Source: an uncultured Rhodopila sp.
Lineage (GTDB): Bacteria > Pseudomonadota > Alphaproteobacteria > Acetobacterales > Acetobacteraceae
Direction: 5' to 3'
Length of the DNA stretch: 64,000 nucleotides
Assembly (NCBI GenBank): GCA_903851415.1
Contig: CAINOE010000116.1
Location: 1-64,000 of the forward strand
In this document: in pieces, positions 44,963 to 52,756 of the stretch
Numbering within the stretch: the stretch's first letter is position 1
Layout: each line of letters opens with the position of its first letter
Position numbers and translations under genes: made by a program
Notes under the pieces: generated by a model
The model's input: the letters and a program-made list of their open reading frames with translations, nothing else
What the model was told of the DNA's origin: nothing
Databases searched by the model: none

Positions 44963-46624
44963 TTGATCATTGATGCGAATAATGTGCCGCGTGGCACCCT
45001 GCTGGAAACCGATATTTGCATTATCGGTGCCGGGCCGGCCGGGATCAGCCTGGCGCGGGCATTCGACAATCAGCCGTTCCGCGTGATCCTGCTCGAATCC
45101 GGCAGGCTGAGGCGCAACCGCGCAGGACAGGCGCTCTACAAGGGCGAAAGTATCGGCCTTCACTACGAGGACCTGGACCAGGCGCGGTCGCGTTATTTCG
45201 GCGGCAGTTCGAACTGCTGGGGCGGGTTCTGCCGCCCGCTCGATGCGCACGACTTCGAGGCGCGGGACTGGGTACCGAACAGCGGATGGCCGATCAAACA
45301 GTTCGATTTACTGCCGTATTATGAGCGTGCGCATGCGCTACTCCAACTTGGTCCATTCGAATACGATCCGCTGTCGTGGGAAAACTGGATCGGCCGCAAG
45401 GATGCGCGCCTGCTGACGCTCGCCGGTGATCGCACATTGAATCTCATTTCGCAGTTGAGCCCGCCGACGCGGTTCGGACGTCATTATCGTGACGAAATTA
45501 TGCAATCTAGCAACATCGTGACCTACCTCGGTGCGAATGTCACGGAGATCGAGGCGCCCGGCAACGGCGCTCAGGTCTCCGCCGTGCGGGTTCGCACGCT
45601 GGCCGGCGGCACGTTCCAGATCGCCGCGCGGACCTATGTCTTGGCCACCGGGGGCATCGAAACGCCGCGGCTTCTGCTCGCCTCGAACCGCTACCAGCCG
45701 CGCGGCGTCGGCAACCAGCACGATCTCGTCGGACGCTATTTTATGGATCATCCCCGCTTGCGCAGCGGCACGATCCAGTTCCGCGACCCGGCGGCCAACA
45801 GTTCGATCTACGATCTGCACTACACGCTGCCGGGCGGTGTCACTGCGAAGGGCGTGAAGATCGCCGCCTATTTCGGCCTGACGCCGGAGACGCAGCGAGC
45901 CGAACGCCTGGGGAACACGCGTTGCTATGCGGTTTCGCGCTACGTCGGCGATGATCCTGCCGCCTACACCGCTGTCAGTCATATCCGGCAGGCGGTGCAC
46001 GGGGCCGGGTCGCTGCTGGATCGGTCGCGGTCGGACCTTTTCAACATGGTCAGGCAGTTGCCGAGCGTGGCGGTGCTGGCGGCCGGACTGAAGCTCCGGC
46101 TGCCGTTCCTTGCCCGCGGCTTCGCCCTCGAGACGGTGGTGGAACCGACACCGTTGCCGGATAGCCGCGTCACGCTCGGCACCGGGCGAGACCGTTTGGG
46201 CATGCCGCGAGTCAAGGTCGAGTGGCGGTTGGGCGAGCTGGAGAAACGCACCATCCGGCGCACGCAGGAGATCCTTGGGGAGGACATCCAGCGTGCCCGG
46301 GGCGGCATCGTGACGGTAGACGCTCCGGGCGAGGATGAGGATTGGCCGGACACGTTGCGCGGTTGCTGGCACCACATGGGCACCGCGCGCATGGCAGACG
46401 ATCCGCGGCGCGGGGTGGTCAACGCGCAGTGCCGCGTGCACGGGATGGAGAACCTGTTCATCGCCGGCAGTTCGGTATTTCCAACCTGCGGTTCGGACAT
46501 GCCGACGATCACGATCGTCGCGCTCGCGCTGCGTCTGGCGGATCACATCAAGGACTTGTACTCCCAAGAGAGGAAGCCGGAGGTCGGTAGCGTACAAAGG
46601 CAGGACGCCGTCCAGGTGGCCTGA
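44963..46624 (+). CDS. GMC-family FAD-dependent oxidoreductase
   Basis: A 553-residue flavoenzyme of the glucose-methanol-choline group. It shows the FAD-binding dinucleotide fold TDICIIGAGPAGISLARAF, the FGGSSNCWGG segment typical of sugar/alcohol GMC dehydrogenases, YVLATGGIETPRLLL, and C-terminal HHMGTARM and GSSVFPTCGSDMPTITIVAL. The catalytic His region HHMG fits the family. It starts with TTG at 44963. Substrate unknown; no gluconate-type small or cytochrome subunit is adjacent. Confidence 0.87.
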   Translation: MIIDANNVPRGTLLETDICIIGAGPAGISLARAFDNQPFRVILLESGRLRRNRAGQALYKGESIGLHYEDLDQARSRYFGGSSNCWGGFCRPLDAHDFEARDWVPNSGWPIKQFDLLPYYERAHALLQLGPFEYDPLSWENWIGRKDARLLTLAGDRTLNLISQLSPPTRFGRHYRDEIMQSSNIVTYLGANVTEIEAPGNGAQVSAVRVRTLAGGTFQIAARTYVLATGGIETPRLLLASNRYQPRGVGNQHDLVGRYFMDHPRLRSGTIQFRDPAANSSIYDLHYTLPGGVTAKGVKIAAYFGLTPETQRAERLGNTRCYAVSRYVGDDPAAYTAVSHIRQAVHGAGSLLDRSRSDLFNMVRQLPSVAVLAAGLKLRLPFLARGFALETVVEPTPLPDSRVTLGTGRDRLGMPRVKVEWRLGELEKRTIRRTQEILGEDIQRARGGIVTVDAPGEDEDWPDTLRGCWHHMGTARMADDPRRGVVNAQCRVHGMENLFIAGSSVFPTCGSDMPTITIVALALRLADHIKDLYSQERKPEVGSVQRQDAVQVA

Positions 46625-46698
46625 TTCGCCGGCGGCGGGGGCTGGACAGAAAATGGACATTATCCGAGACTATTTCCTTCACAGAAGGGAGGGCTGGG

Positions 46699-47442
46699 AT
46701 GATGCTGGAACGGTCGGGGCCGGAATCGGCCCCTGTTTGCGGATGCCAATCCTGCCAGCAGGCTGACGCCGCTGCGATAACGCGGCGGAGCCTGCTCTCT
46801 CGCGGCATGGCGGGAGGGGTTGTCGCGGGACTCGCGAACATTGTCCCGCTCCGAGCCGCCCGGGCGCAGACCAAACTGAAGCCTGATGCGGCCCTGGAGC
46901 AGTTGCTGGCAGGCAACCGCCGCTTCGTGGCCGGCAACTTGCAGTCCTTTCAGGAAGACCTCGATATCCTCAAGCAGAACAACGTGGCAAAGCAGGAGCC
47001 CTTCGCGGCGCTGCTATCCTGCGCTGATTCCAGGGTTCCGGTGGAGCTGGCTTTCGACCAGAGCATCGGCCACCTGTTCGTCGCCAGGGTCGCTGGAAAT
47101 GTCTGCACCCCGGAAATTATCGCCAGCCTGGAGTATGGCGCGGCAGTGCTGGGAACGGCGGTGATCGTGGTGCTGGGGCATAGCGGGTGCGGCGCGGTGA
47201 AGGCGACGATAACGGCCAAGCCGGTGCCCGGGCAGATCAGCGCCCTGTACGCGCCGATCCGCCGCGCCGTCGAGGTCGCCGGGAAGGATTTGGAAGCCGC
47301 GATCAAAGCCAATGCGCAGATACAGGCTGATCTTCTGCGCACGGCGTCTCCAGTGGTGGCGGATCTGACGGCGCAGGGACGGCTGAGGGTCGTTTCGGCG
47401 TATTACGACATCGGCAGCGGCGCGGTGACTTTGCTGAACTGA
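46699..47442 (+). CDS. Tat-exported beta-class carbonic anhydrase
   Basis: Zinc enzyme interconverting CO2 and bicarbonate. The 247-residue protein carries a twin-arginine signal (ITRRSLLSRGMAGG, hydrophobic core, cleavage after about 57, ARAQ). The mature part has the zinc ligands C108, H161 and C164 with D110/R112 in CADSR, then GHSGCGAVKAT. An N-terminal cluster of cysteines (CGCQSC, residues 14-19) lies before the RR pair, which is unusual for a signal peptide. A periplasmic location is expected. Confidence 0.9.
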   Translation: MMLERSGPESAPVCGCQSCQQADAAAITRRSLLSRGMAGGVVAGLANIVPLRAARAQTKLKPDAALEQLLAGNRRFVAGNLQSFQEDLDILKQNNVAKQEPFAALLSCADSRVPVELAFDQSIGHLFVARVAGNVCTPEIIASLEYGAAVLGTAVIVVLGHSGCGAVKATITAKPVPGQISALYAPIRRAVEVAGKDLEAAIKANAQIQADLLRTASPVVADLTAQGRLRVVSAYYDIGSGAVTLLN

Positions 47443-47691
47443 TGCGGGGCACGATGCGAGGTCCGGCAGGCAAGCCGAACCGCCGGCGATGCGCGGAGAT
47501 ATCCTGCCAGAGGGTAGTTATTCGCATTATGAGCAAGCGAGACTTCCGACCAGGACGATCGGCGCGGCCGTGCCTGATGCCGCGGCGCGCGACCTATCGC
47601 CGATGATTCGGATGTGCCGCTCCGTTGCGTGTATCAGTCCCGACGGGCGGCGGCCGCTATGGCGCCGCCGCTGGATCGGGCAGGAGCGGCT

Positions 47692-47970
47692 ATGGCTTTT
47701 CTGAAAATCGCGGTCGTCGTGATGGGCGTGTTGATCATTGGTGGAACCGCGACCCTGATCGCCGTGGTCGCGATGCGGGCGGCCGGGTCAGGCGGGTCGC
47801 CGCCGGTTGTATCGACGGTGTTGGAGGAACCCGCCGGTTCCCGCATCGCCGGCATCGCGGCGACCCGCGATCGTCTGGCGGTGCAGGTCCAGGGCGGCGG
47901 GATGGACCGGATCATCCTGATCGACCCGGCGACCGGCGCCCTGGCGGGCCGGATTTCTCTGGCGCATTAG
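47692..47970 (+). CDS. DUF6476 family membrane protein
   Basis: A 92-residue protein with an N-terminal membrane helix (FLKIAVVVMGVLIIGGTATLIAVV, residues 3-26) and a soluble domain with RIAGIAATRDRLAVQVQGGG, MDRIILIDPATGALAGRI. This fits the small alphaproteobacterial DUF6476 group. The ATG at 47692 is preceded by GGAGCGGCT. It lies just upstream of the tRNA-Glu gene. Confidence 0.7.
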   Translation: MAFLKIAVVVMGVLIIGGTATLIAVVAMRAAGSGGSPPVVSTVLEEPAGSRIAGIAATRDRLAVQVQGGGMDRIILIDPATGALAGRISLAH

Positions 47971-48026
47971 AAAACAGGTGCTTGAGGTTCCGGTGGTCCC
48001 GGGTTAGAAGGCGAGCCTCGGCCGAT

Positions 48027-48102
48027 GTCCCGTTCGTCTAGAGGCCCAGGACAGTGCCCTCTCACGGCACCAACAGGGGTTCGAATCCCCTACGGGACGC
48101 CA
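48027..48102 (+). tRNA. tRNA-Glu (anticodon CUC)
   Basis: A complete cloverleaf can be drawn: acceptor GTCCCGT pairs with ACGGGAC, discriminator G and encoded CCA; anticodon stem GTGCC/GGCAC encloses the loop CTCTCAC with anticodon CTC; the T-arm is AGGGG-TTCGAAT-CCCCT. The CCA end is genome-encoded at 48100-48102. Confidence 0.95.
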
Positions 48103-48319
48103 ATAATTGCGATGGCTTAGGGTTGCACCCTTCGATCATCTCCAGTCTCGAACTGCTGGGGTGGCGAGGTTAGTCAGCTGCACGAACGCCTAGCCACTCG
48201 AGTGCGATCACCAATTCGCCGGCGGGCGCCCACTGCGCCGCATCGGTCAGCGACCCCGACCACCAGGGCCTCCTTCTCCTGACAGGACCGGCCGCATTGT
48301 ATCGGTCATTTCGATGCGC

Positions 48320-49300
48320 CTATGCGATGGGTTTGGACGTTCCGGCGCGCCGCGCTTCGGCCACCAGCGAGGCAACCGCGCAGGACGCCAGCCGCGTCAG
48401 CAGGGAATCGGCACGGCTCGTCAGCATGATCGGCACGCGCGCGCCCAGAACGATGCCCGCCGCGTCGGCGCCGGCCAGGAAGGACAGGCTCTTGGCCAGC
48501 ATGTTGCCCGCCTCGAGGTCCGGAGCCACCAGCACGTTTGCCCGCCCTGCGACCGGCGAGACGATGCCCTTTATCGCGGCCGCTTCCGGATCGATGGCGT
48601 TGTCCAGCGCCAGCGGCCCATCCAGCAGAGCGCCGGTGATCTGTCCGCGATCGGCCATTTTGCACAACGCGCCCGCCTCCACCGTGGACGGCACGCTGGC
48701 GGAAACCGTCTCCAAAGCGCTCAGGATAGCCACCCGTACCTCGGGAAAGTGCATGGCGTGCGCCAGATCGATGGCGTTGCGGATGATATCGGCCTTGTCA
48801 TCCAGATTCGGCGCGATGTTCACCGCGGCATCGGTGATGATCAGCGCATCCGGGTGACCGGGCACGTCGAGCACAAAGCAATGGCTGATCCGCCGCTCCG
48901 TGCGGATGCCCGTCCCGCGCGCCACAACGGCGCCCATCAGCTCATCGGTGTGCAGGCTGCCTTTCATCAGAGCCTCGGCCTGGCCAAGCCTGACCAGTTC
49001 GACCGCCTTTGCCGCCGACTCATGGCTATGCCCTGCATCGACGATCTGCATGCCGTTGATATCGAGTCCTGCCTTTGCAGCGACGGCGCGGATACGGGCC
49101 TCTGGGCCGACCAGGATCGGTGAGATCAGGCCGAGCCGGGTGGCTTCAATCGCGCTTTCAAGCGAAACCTGGTTGCACGGATGAACGATCGCCGTCTTGG
49201 TGGGCTGCAGCTTGCATGCCGCATCCACCAGGCGTTGATACTTCACATGGCGAGGCGCATCCTTGCTGCTTACCCCGCCGGCAATGCTGGCGTCAGACAT
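48320..49300 (-). CDS. Phosphate acetyl/butyryltransferase-like protein
   Basis: A 326-residue protein of the Pta/Ptb superfamily: TAIVHPCNQVSLESAIEATRLGLISPILVGP in parts, EALMKGSLHTDELMGAVV, RRISHCFVLDVPGHPDALIITDAAVNI and GARVPIMLTSRADS. It matches the phosphotransacylase domain that can be fused to enoyl-CoA hydratase, but here stands alone. Expected reaction: acyl-CoA plus phosphate to acyl-phosphate. It overlaps the end of the DUF3141 gene by 8 nt. No acetate kinase gene follows. Confidence 0.82.
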   Translation of the reverse strand: MSDASIAGGVSSKDAPRHVKYQRLVDAACKLQPTKTAIVHPCNQVSLESAIEATRLGLISPILVGPEARIRAVAAKAGLDINGMQIVDAGHSHESAAKAVELVRLGQAEALMKGSLHTDELMGAVVARGTGIRTERRISHCFVLDVPGHPDALIITDAAVNIAPNLDDKADIIRNAIDLAHAMHFPEVRVAILSALETVSASVPSTVEAGALCKMADRGQITGALLDGPLALDNAIDPEAAAIKGIVSPVAGRANVLVAPDLEAGNMLAKSLSFLAGADAAGIVLGARVPIMLTSRADSLLTRLASCAVASLVAEARRAGTSKPIA

Positions 49301-51470
49301 GACTTGTCTCCGCGGGAGGCTTGCTGGCCTTCGGGCTGCCGAACAATGTTTCCACCCGCGCCAGCCGGCGTTTGCCTTCATCCGACAACTGCCCGCTCGC
49401 CTTGATCATCCGGTGCAGCGCCGCCAGCGCGGCGGCGCGCAGCTCCGGCTCGTTCGCCAGCAGCAAGGGCAGCGCCTGTATGGCGCGCTCGGCATCGAAC
49501 TCAATCAGCAGGAACTGGTCTGCGAGCACTTGCTTCAGCGCCGGCTGGCTGAGGCGCTCACCGGGAGGACGGGAATCCCGGATTGCCTGCAACACGGTAA
49601 AGCCGCGTTCATCGGCGCTTCGTTCCGGTATACGAATATAGACCAGAGCGCGCGCCAGGGCGTCGGCAATCCCACCCTTCTCAAAACGCCCCTCCAATTC
49701 GGCGCGCCGTTTTGCGATCGTCACTTCGCGCAGCAGATCATGTTCAATGTGACGGCCGGCGAGCGGCTGGTCGGTGCCGAGACCGAGCAGCGCCTGCACC
49801 AGCGGCGAGCCGTAGGTGGTCAGGAACACCTTCTCGGTCAGCGTGTCCCGCGCCTTGCCGACCGCGTTCAACCATGTGGTGATCCAATCCGAGGCAGCGC
49901 GTTCCATCGTCAGCAGCGGGTTATCGTCGGAAACCGGCTGCCGGGTCGCGCGCGCGGTTTCGGCCAGCGCCTTGACCGGCCGCATGAACGGATTCTCGTC
50001 GGAGAACATGGCGAAGCGCACACGATTGGGGTGCAGCTTGCGGAGTGCCTCGGCGGTCTGTTCCGTGGTCATGGCGCGAACCGCCGGCTGCAGCAGCGTG
50101 CGATAGAGGCCAAGGTTAATATCGGACACCCTGGCGGCAGCAGCGAAGCGGAGATCGTCTGCCGCATCATTGCCGCCCAGCGCGTGGATGTCGGCCAGGC
50201 TGCGCGCTTCCAGCCGGAACAGGTAGCGGCCGTTGATCAGGTCCGGGTTGGCGGTGTTCTCGTCCACCTCGGTAATGACGGCTTCGTACAGACCCGGCGG
50301 CATCAGGTCGATCATGTCCATGCAGGTGGCGAACTCGGCGTGCTCCCTGGTCGCCACTTTGCCGGAGACGAAGATGCCCAGATGGCCGATGCTTTGATGC
50401 ATCGTGTAGACGATCGTCTGGCCGTTGGCGACGATCTCGCTGTCTTCGTCGTAGAGATCGGTGATCCAGCCGAGCGCCTGCTGCGGCGGGGTGATGTCAT
50501 CGCCGCGCGAGCAGAACACTACGATGGGCGAGCGGATATTGCGCAGGTCGATGCGGGTTCCATCGCTGGCGCGAAGGCCGCCGGGTGCGAGCCGGTTGCC
50601 GACGAACAGGTTGTCGGCGATCCATTGCATCTCCCCGGCGGTCAGCAGCACCGGGCTGCCCCACCAGGTCTCGAACTCCAGGAAGCGCTCGGCCTCGGTG
50701 TCGACGTGCGAATAGACGTTGTAGGGCTTCTGCCAATAGGTGTTGGCCGGGTTCATGGATTCGAAGTTGCCGATGAGATGGGCGCCGTCGAAGATGCCGT
50801 GCCCGAGATCGCCCATCAGCGCGGTCAGCCAGGTGCCGCCCAGCAGGCCGCCGAGATAGCGCATCGGGTTCTTGCCGTGCACGCCCGCCCAGTACGACAG
50901 TGGCGATCCGGCCAGCATGATCGGCCCGCACAGGTCCGGCCGCATCGCCGCCATGATCATGATCTGCCAGCCCGCCTGGCAGTTGCCGATGACCACCGGC
51001 TTGCCTTCGGCCTCAGGATGGCGCGCGGCCACCGTCTCGACGAAAAGCGCCTCCGCCATGCAGACATCCTCGATCGTCTGACCTGGCTGAGGATTCGGCA
51101 GGAAGCCGACGAAATAGCAAGGATGGCCGGCTTGCAGCGCGACACCGATTTCGCTGTCGTGCTTCATGCCGCCGATGCCCGGGCCGTGGCCGGCGCGCGG
51201 ATCGACGACGATGAAGGGCCGCTTGTTCGGATCGATGACCGTGCCGGCCGGCGGCACGATGCGCACCAGGGCGTAGTTCACCGGCCGCTTCAGCGTGCGG
51301 CCGTCGGTGATCAGCTCCGGGGTGAAGCTCAGGACGTTCGGCGCGAGGCGCGCGTTATGTTCGCGCGCGATATCCCCGCGCTGACGCAGTACGTCGAGGA
51401 ACAGGATGGAGCGTTGCCAGGCGTCCAGCCAATACTCCTGCACCGCGCGACCAACCGGCAAATACTGCAT
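49293..51470 (-). CDS. DUF3141 protein (PHA-synthase-like alpha/beta hydrolase)
   Basis: A 725-residue protein. Residues about 65-370 resemble PhaC/alpha-beta hydrolases: PFIVVDPRAGHGPGIGGM, the nucleophile-elbow-like VIGNCQAGWQIMIMAA, PIVVFCSRGDDITPPQQALGW and the His region MHQSIGHLGIFVSGK. The rest is helical and family-specific. DUF3141 genes commonly neighbour phosphotransacylase, acetate kinase and FabI-like genes. It starts at 51470, 48 nt after the preceding gene, and is probably part of one transcript controlled by the FNR-type box at 52117. Confidence 0.85.
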   Translation of the reverse strand: MQYLPVGRAVQEYWLDAWQRSILFLDVLRQRGDIAREHNARLAPNVLSFTPELITDGRTLKRPVNYALVRIVPPAGTVIDPNKRPFIVVDPRAGHGPGIGGMKHDSEIGVALQAGHPCYFVGFLPNPQPGQTIEDVCMAEALFVETVAARHPEAEGKPVVIGNCQAGWQIMIMAAMRPDLCGPIMLAGSPLSYWAGVHGKNPMRYLGGLLGGTWLTALMGDLGHGIFDGAHLIGNFESMNPANTYWQKPYNVYSHVDTEAERFLEFETWWGSPVLLTAGEMQWIADNLFVGNRLAPGGLRASDGTRIDLRNIRSPIVVFCSRGDDITPPQQALGWITDLYDEDSEIVANGQTIVYTMHQSIGHLGIFVSGKVATREHAEFATCMDMIDLMPPGLYEAVITEVDENTANPDLINGRYLFRLEARSLADIHALGGNDAADDLRFAAAARVSDINLGLYRTLLQPAVRAMTTEQTAEALRKLHPNRVRFAMFSDENPFMRPVKALAETARATRQPVSDDNPLLTMERAASDWITTWLNAVGKARDTLTEKVFLTTYGSPLVQALLGLGTDQPLAGRHIEHDLLREVTIAKRRAELEGRFEKGGIADALARALVYIRIPERSADERGFTVLQAIRDSRPPGERLSQPALKQVLADQFLLIEFDAERAIQALPLLLANEPELRAAALAALHRMIKASGQLSDEGKRRLARVETLFGSPKASKPPAETSHV

Positions 51471-51518
51471 GTTTAACTCCTGCAACCCGTCTCCGCCGTC
51501 CTGTTCGGACAGTTGAAA

Positions 51519-52037
51519 TCACGCTTCCAAAGCGCTCTTTGGCCAGGCAAAGAACAGCCCGACATCGCCCGGCTTACCATCCGGGTAATTGATGATGCGG
51601 GCAGAGAACTCGAAACCGCCGGGCTTCAGATTTTCCTTCCAGTAATCGTAGACCTTGCGGACCCCCAGCGGCATCGTCGCCAGCCATTCGGGTTCGTCGG
51701 GCAGCGCCGCCCGTTCCTCCTCGGTCAGCTCAACGATCGGCGGAGCGCCGGCATTGATGATCGCCCGGCCGCTGTCGGTGCAGAAGCTGCTTGGAAAGGA
51801 CGTCAGCATCAGCTCGGTCTCGCCGGCTTCGAAAAGCTTCCTGATCTTGTCGATTGTCGATTTGACCACCTCATCCGTTATTTGAAAACTGTCAAGACGC
51901 CGACGGAAGTCGGCAAGCTCCTCCAGCTGTTGTTGCTGCAATTGCTTTTCTGCTTCAATGTCCCGCCGGCGGCGCGCTTCGCGGTCCGCGAACAGAGCGG
52001 CTACCGACAGGGGCCTGACCGATGTTGTTTCCGGCAT
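51519..52037 (-). CDS. Hypothetical protein, first gene of the DUF3141 group
   Basis: A 172-residue soluble protein with an N-terminal Arg/Gln/Glu-rich coiled coil (residues about 17-50, ADREARRRRDIEAEKQLQQQ and following) and a mixed C-terminal part with WLATMPLGVRKVYDYWKENLKPGG. A GAGGAG ribosome site lies 7 nt before ATG 52037. The coiled coil recalls phasin-like granule proteins, but no family is recognised. Its promoter region carries a well-placed FNR/FixK-type box. Confidence 0.7.
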   Translation of the reverse strand: MPETTSVRPLSVAALFADREARRRRDIEAEKQLQQQQLEELADFRRRLDSFQITDEVVKSTIDKIRKLFEAGETELMLTSFPSSFCTDSGRAIINAGAPPIVELTEEERAALPDEPEWLATMPLGVRKVYDYWKENLKPGGFEFSARIINYPDGKPGDVGLFFAWPKSALEA

Positions 52038-52088
52038 TGACTTTCTCCTCTTGTCCCGGCCTCACGAGGAGACCGGGCAGATGCAACT

Positions 52089-52130
52089 ATAATAGCATCC
52101 GGGGAACCCGGCGGCGTTGATTCACGTCAA
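52089..52130 (-). promoter_or_regulatory. FNR/FixK-type promoter of the DUF3141 gene group
   Basis: On the minus strand TTGACGTGAATCAA (52130-52117) fits TTGA-N6-TCAA perfectly and TTGAT-N4-ATCAA with one mismatch. A -10-like TATTAT lies at 52094-52089, exactly 22 nt away, the spacing of class II FNR-activated promoters. The predicted transcription start is near 52082, giving a 45-nt leader to ATG 52037. The box also overlaps the last codon of the upstream membrane-protein gene by one base. Confidence 0.7.
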
Positions 52131-52756
52131 GCAAGACCGGCCCGCCCTGTTTCGGGATTTTCCTCCATGGCGGCTTTTCCCGCCGTGATGTTTGTTTCTG
52201 AACCGTCCCCACCGGTGAATAACAGCCTCCGCATCACCGGCCAACCCAGCTCCAGGGTGAGGTTCCTGAACGCAAAGTAGGGAACCAGCGCGACGAACAG
52301 CATTGCGGTAACGGTCATCAGGTCGGCTATCCCGCCACCGCCGATGTCGGTTACGCCGCTTGCCCGGGCCGAACCCCGGATCAGCCCGACCACCGCTGTT
52401 TCCAGGGCATGAAAAGCCATGAACAGCAGAGCGAACAAAGCCGCCTGCCGCAAAATGGGGTAAATAAGCGGCTTGCCTTTGCGTCCGGCGCCGAAGTTGA
52501 AGTCTTCGGCGATCAACATCACTTTCCCCAGCACCAGTGCGTTGATGATGGCGAAGCCTTCAAACTCAAAGTCCAGGCCCAGCCGCCGGCGGATGAGCAT
52601 ATCGTGCAGCGCGAACAAGCCGAACAGGAGCCAGAGATAGACCACGATCAGCGCAAGTTTCCTGGTCTCGTGCTTCATTCTTTCCGCAAGGCGGCGGCCG
52701 GGCCCGGTGGGACGGCGACCGCCGCCCGCTGCGCCGGAGGTTGGATACGGGGTCAC
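52127..52756 (-). CDS. Hypothetical four-helix membrane protein
   Basis: A 209-residue protein with four hydrophobic segments (LALIVVYLWLLFGLFALHDM, FAIINALVLGKVMLIAEDF, AALFALLFMAFHALETAV and LMTVTAMLFVALVPYFAF). A GTG start at 52756 overlaps the stop of the preceding flavoenzyme gene (GTGA), implying coupling; an internal ATG at 52678 (MKHETRKLAL) is an alternative. Family not recognised. Confidence 0.6.
   Translation of the reverse strand: MTPYPTSGAAGGGRRPTGPGRRLAERMKHETRKLALIVVYLWLLFGLFALHDMLIRRRLGLDFEFEGFAIINALVLGKVMLIAEDFNFGAGRKGKPLIYPILRQAALFALLFMAFHALETAVVGLIRGSARASGVTDIGGGGIADLMTVTAMLFVALVPYFAFRNLTLELGWPVMRRLLFTGGDGSETNITAGKAAMEENPETGRAGLA

Noticed and set aside
44963-44978. TTGATCATTGATG as an FNR box at the GMC oxidoreductase start
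   Set aside because: The right half does not fit ATCAA and the sequence overlaps the start codon, so it cannot act as an activator site.
49263-51476. Long plus-strand open frame (737 codons) opposite the DUF3141 gene
   Set aside because: It lies fully antisense to a well-supported gene, has low-complexity Arg/Gly/His composition and no motif; high GC creates such frames.
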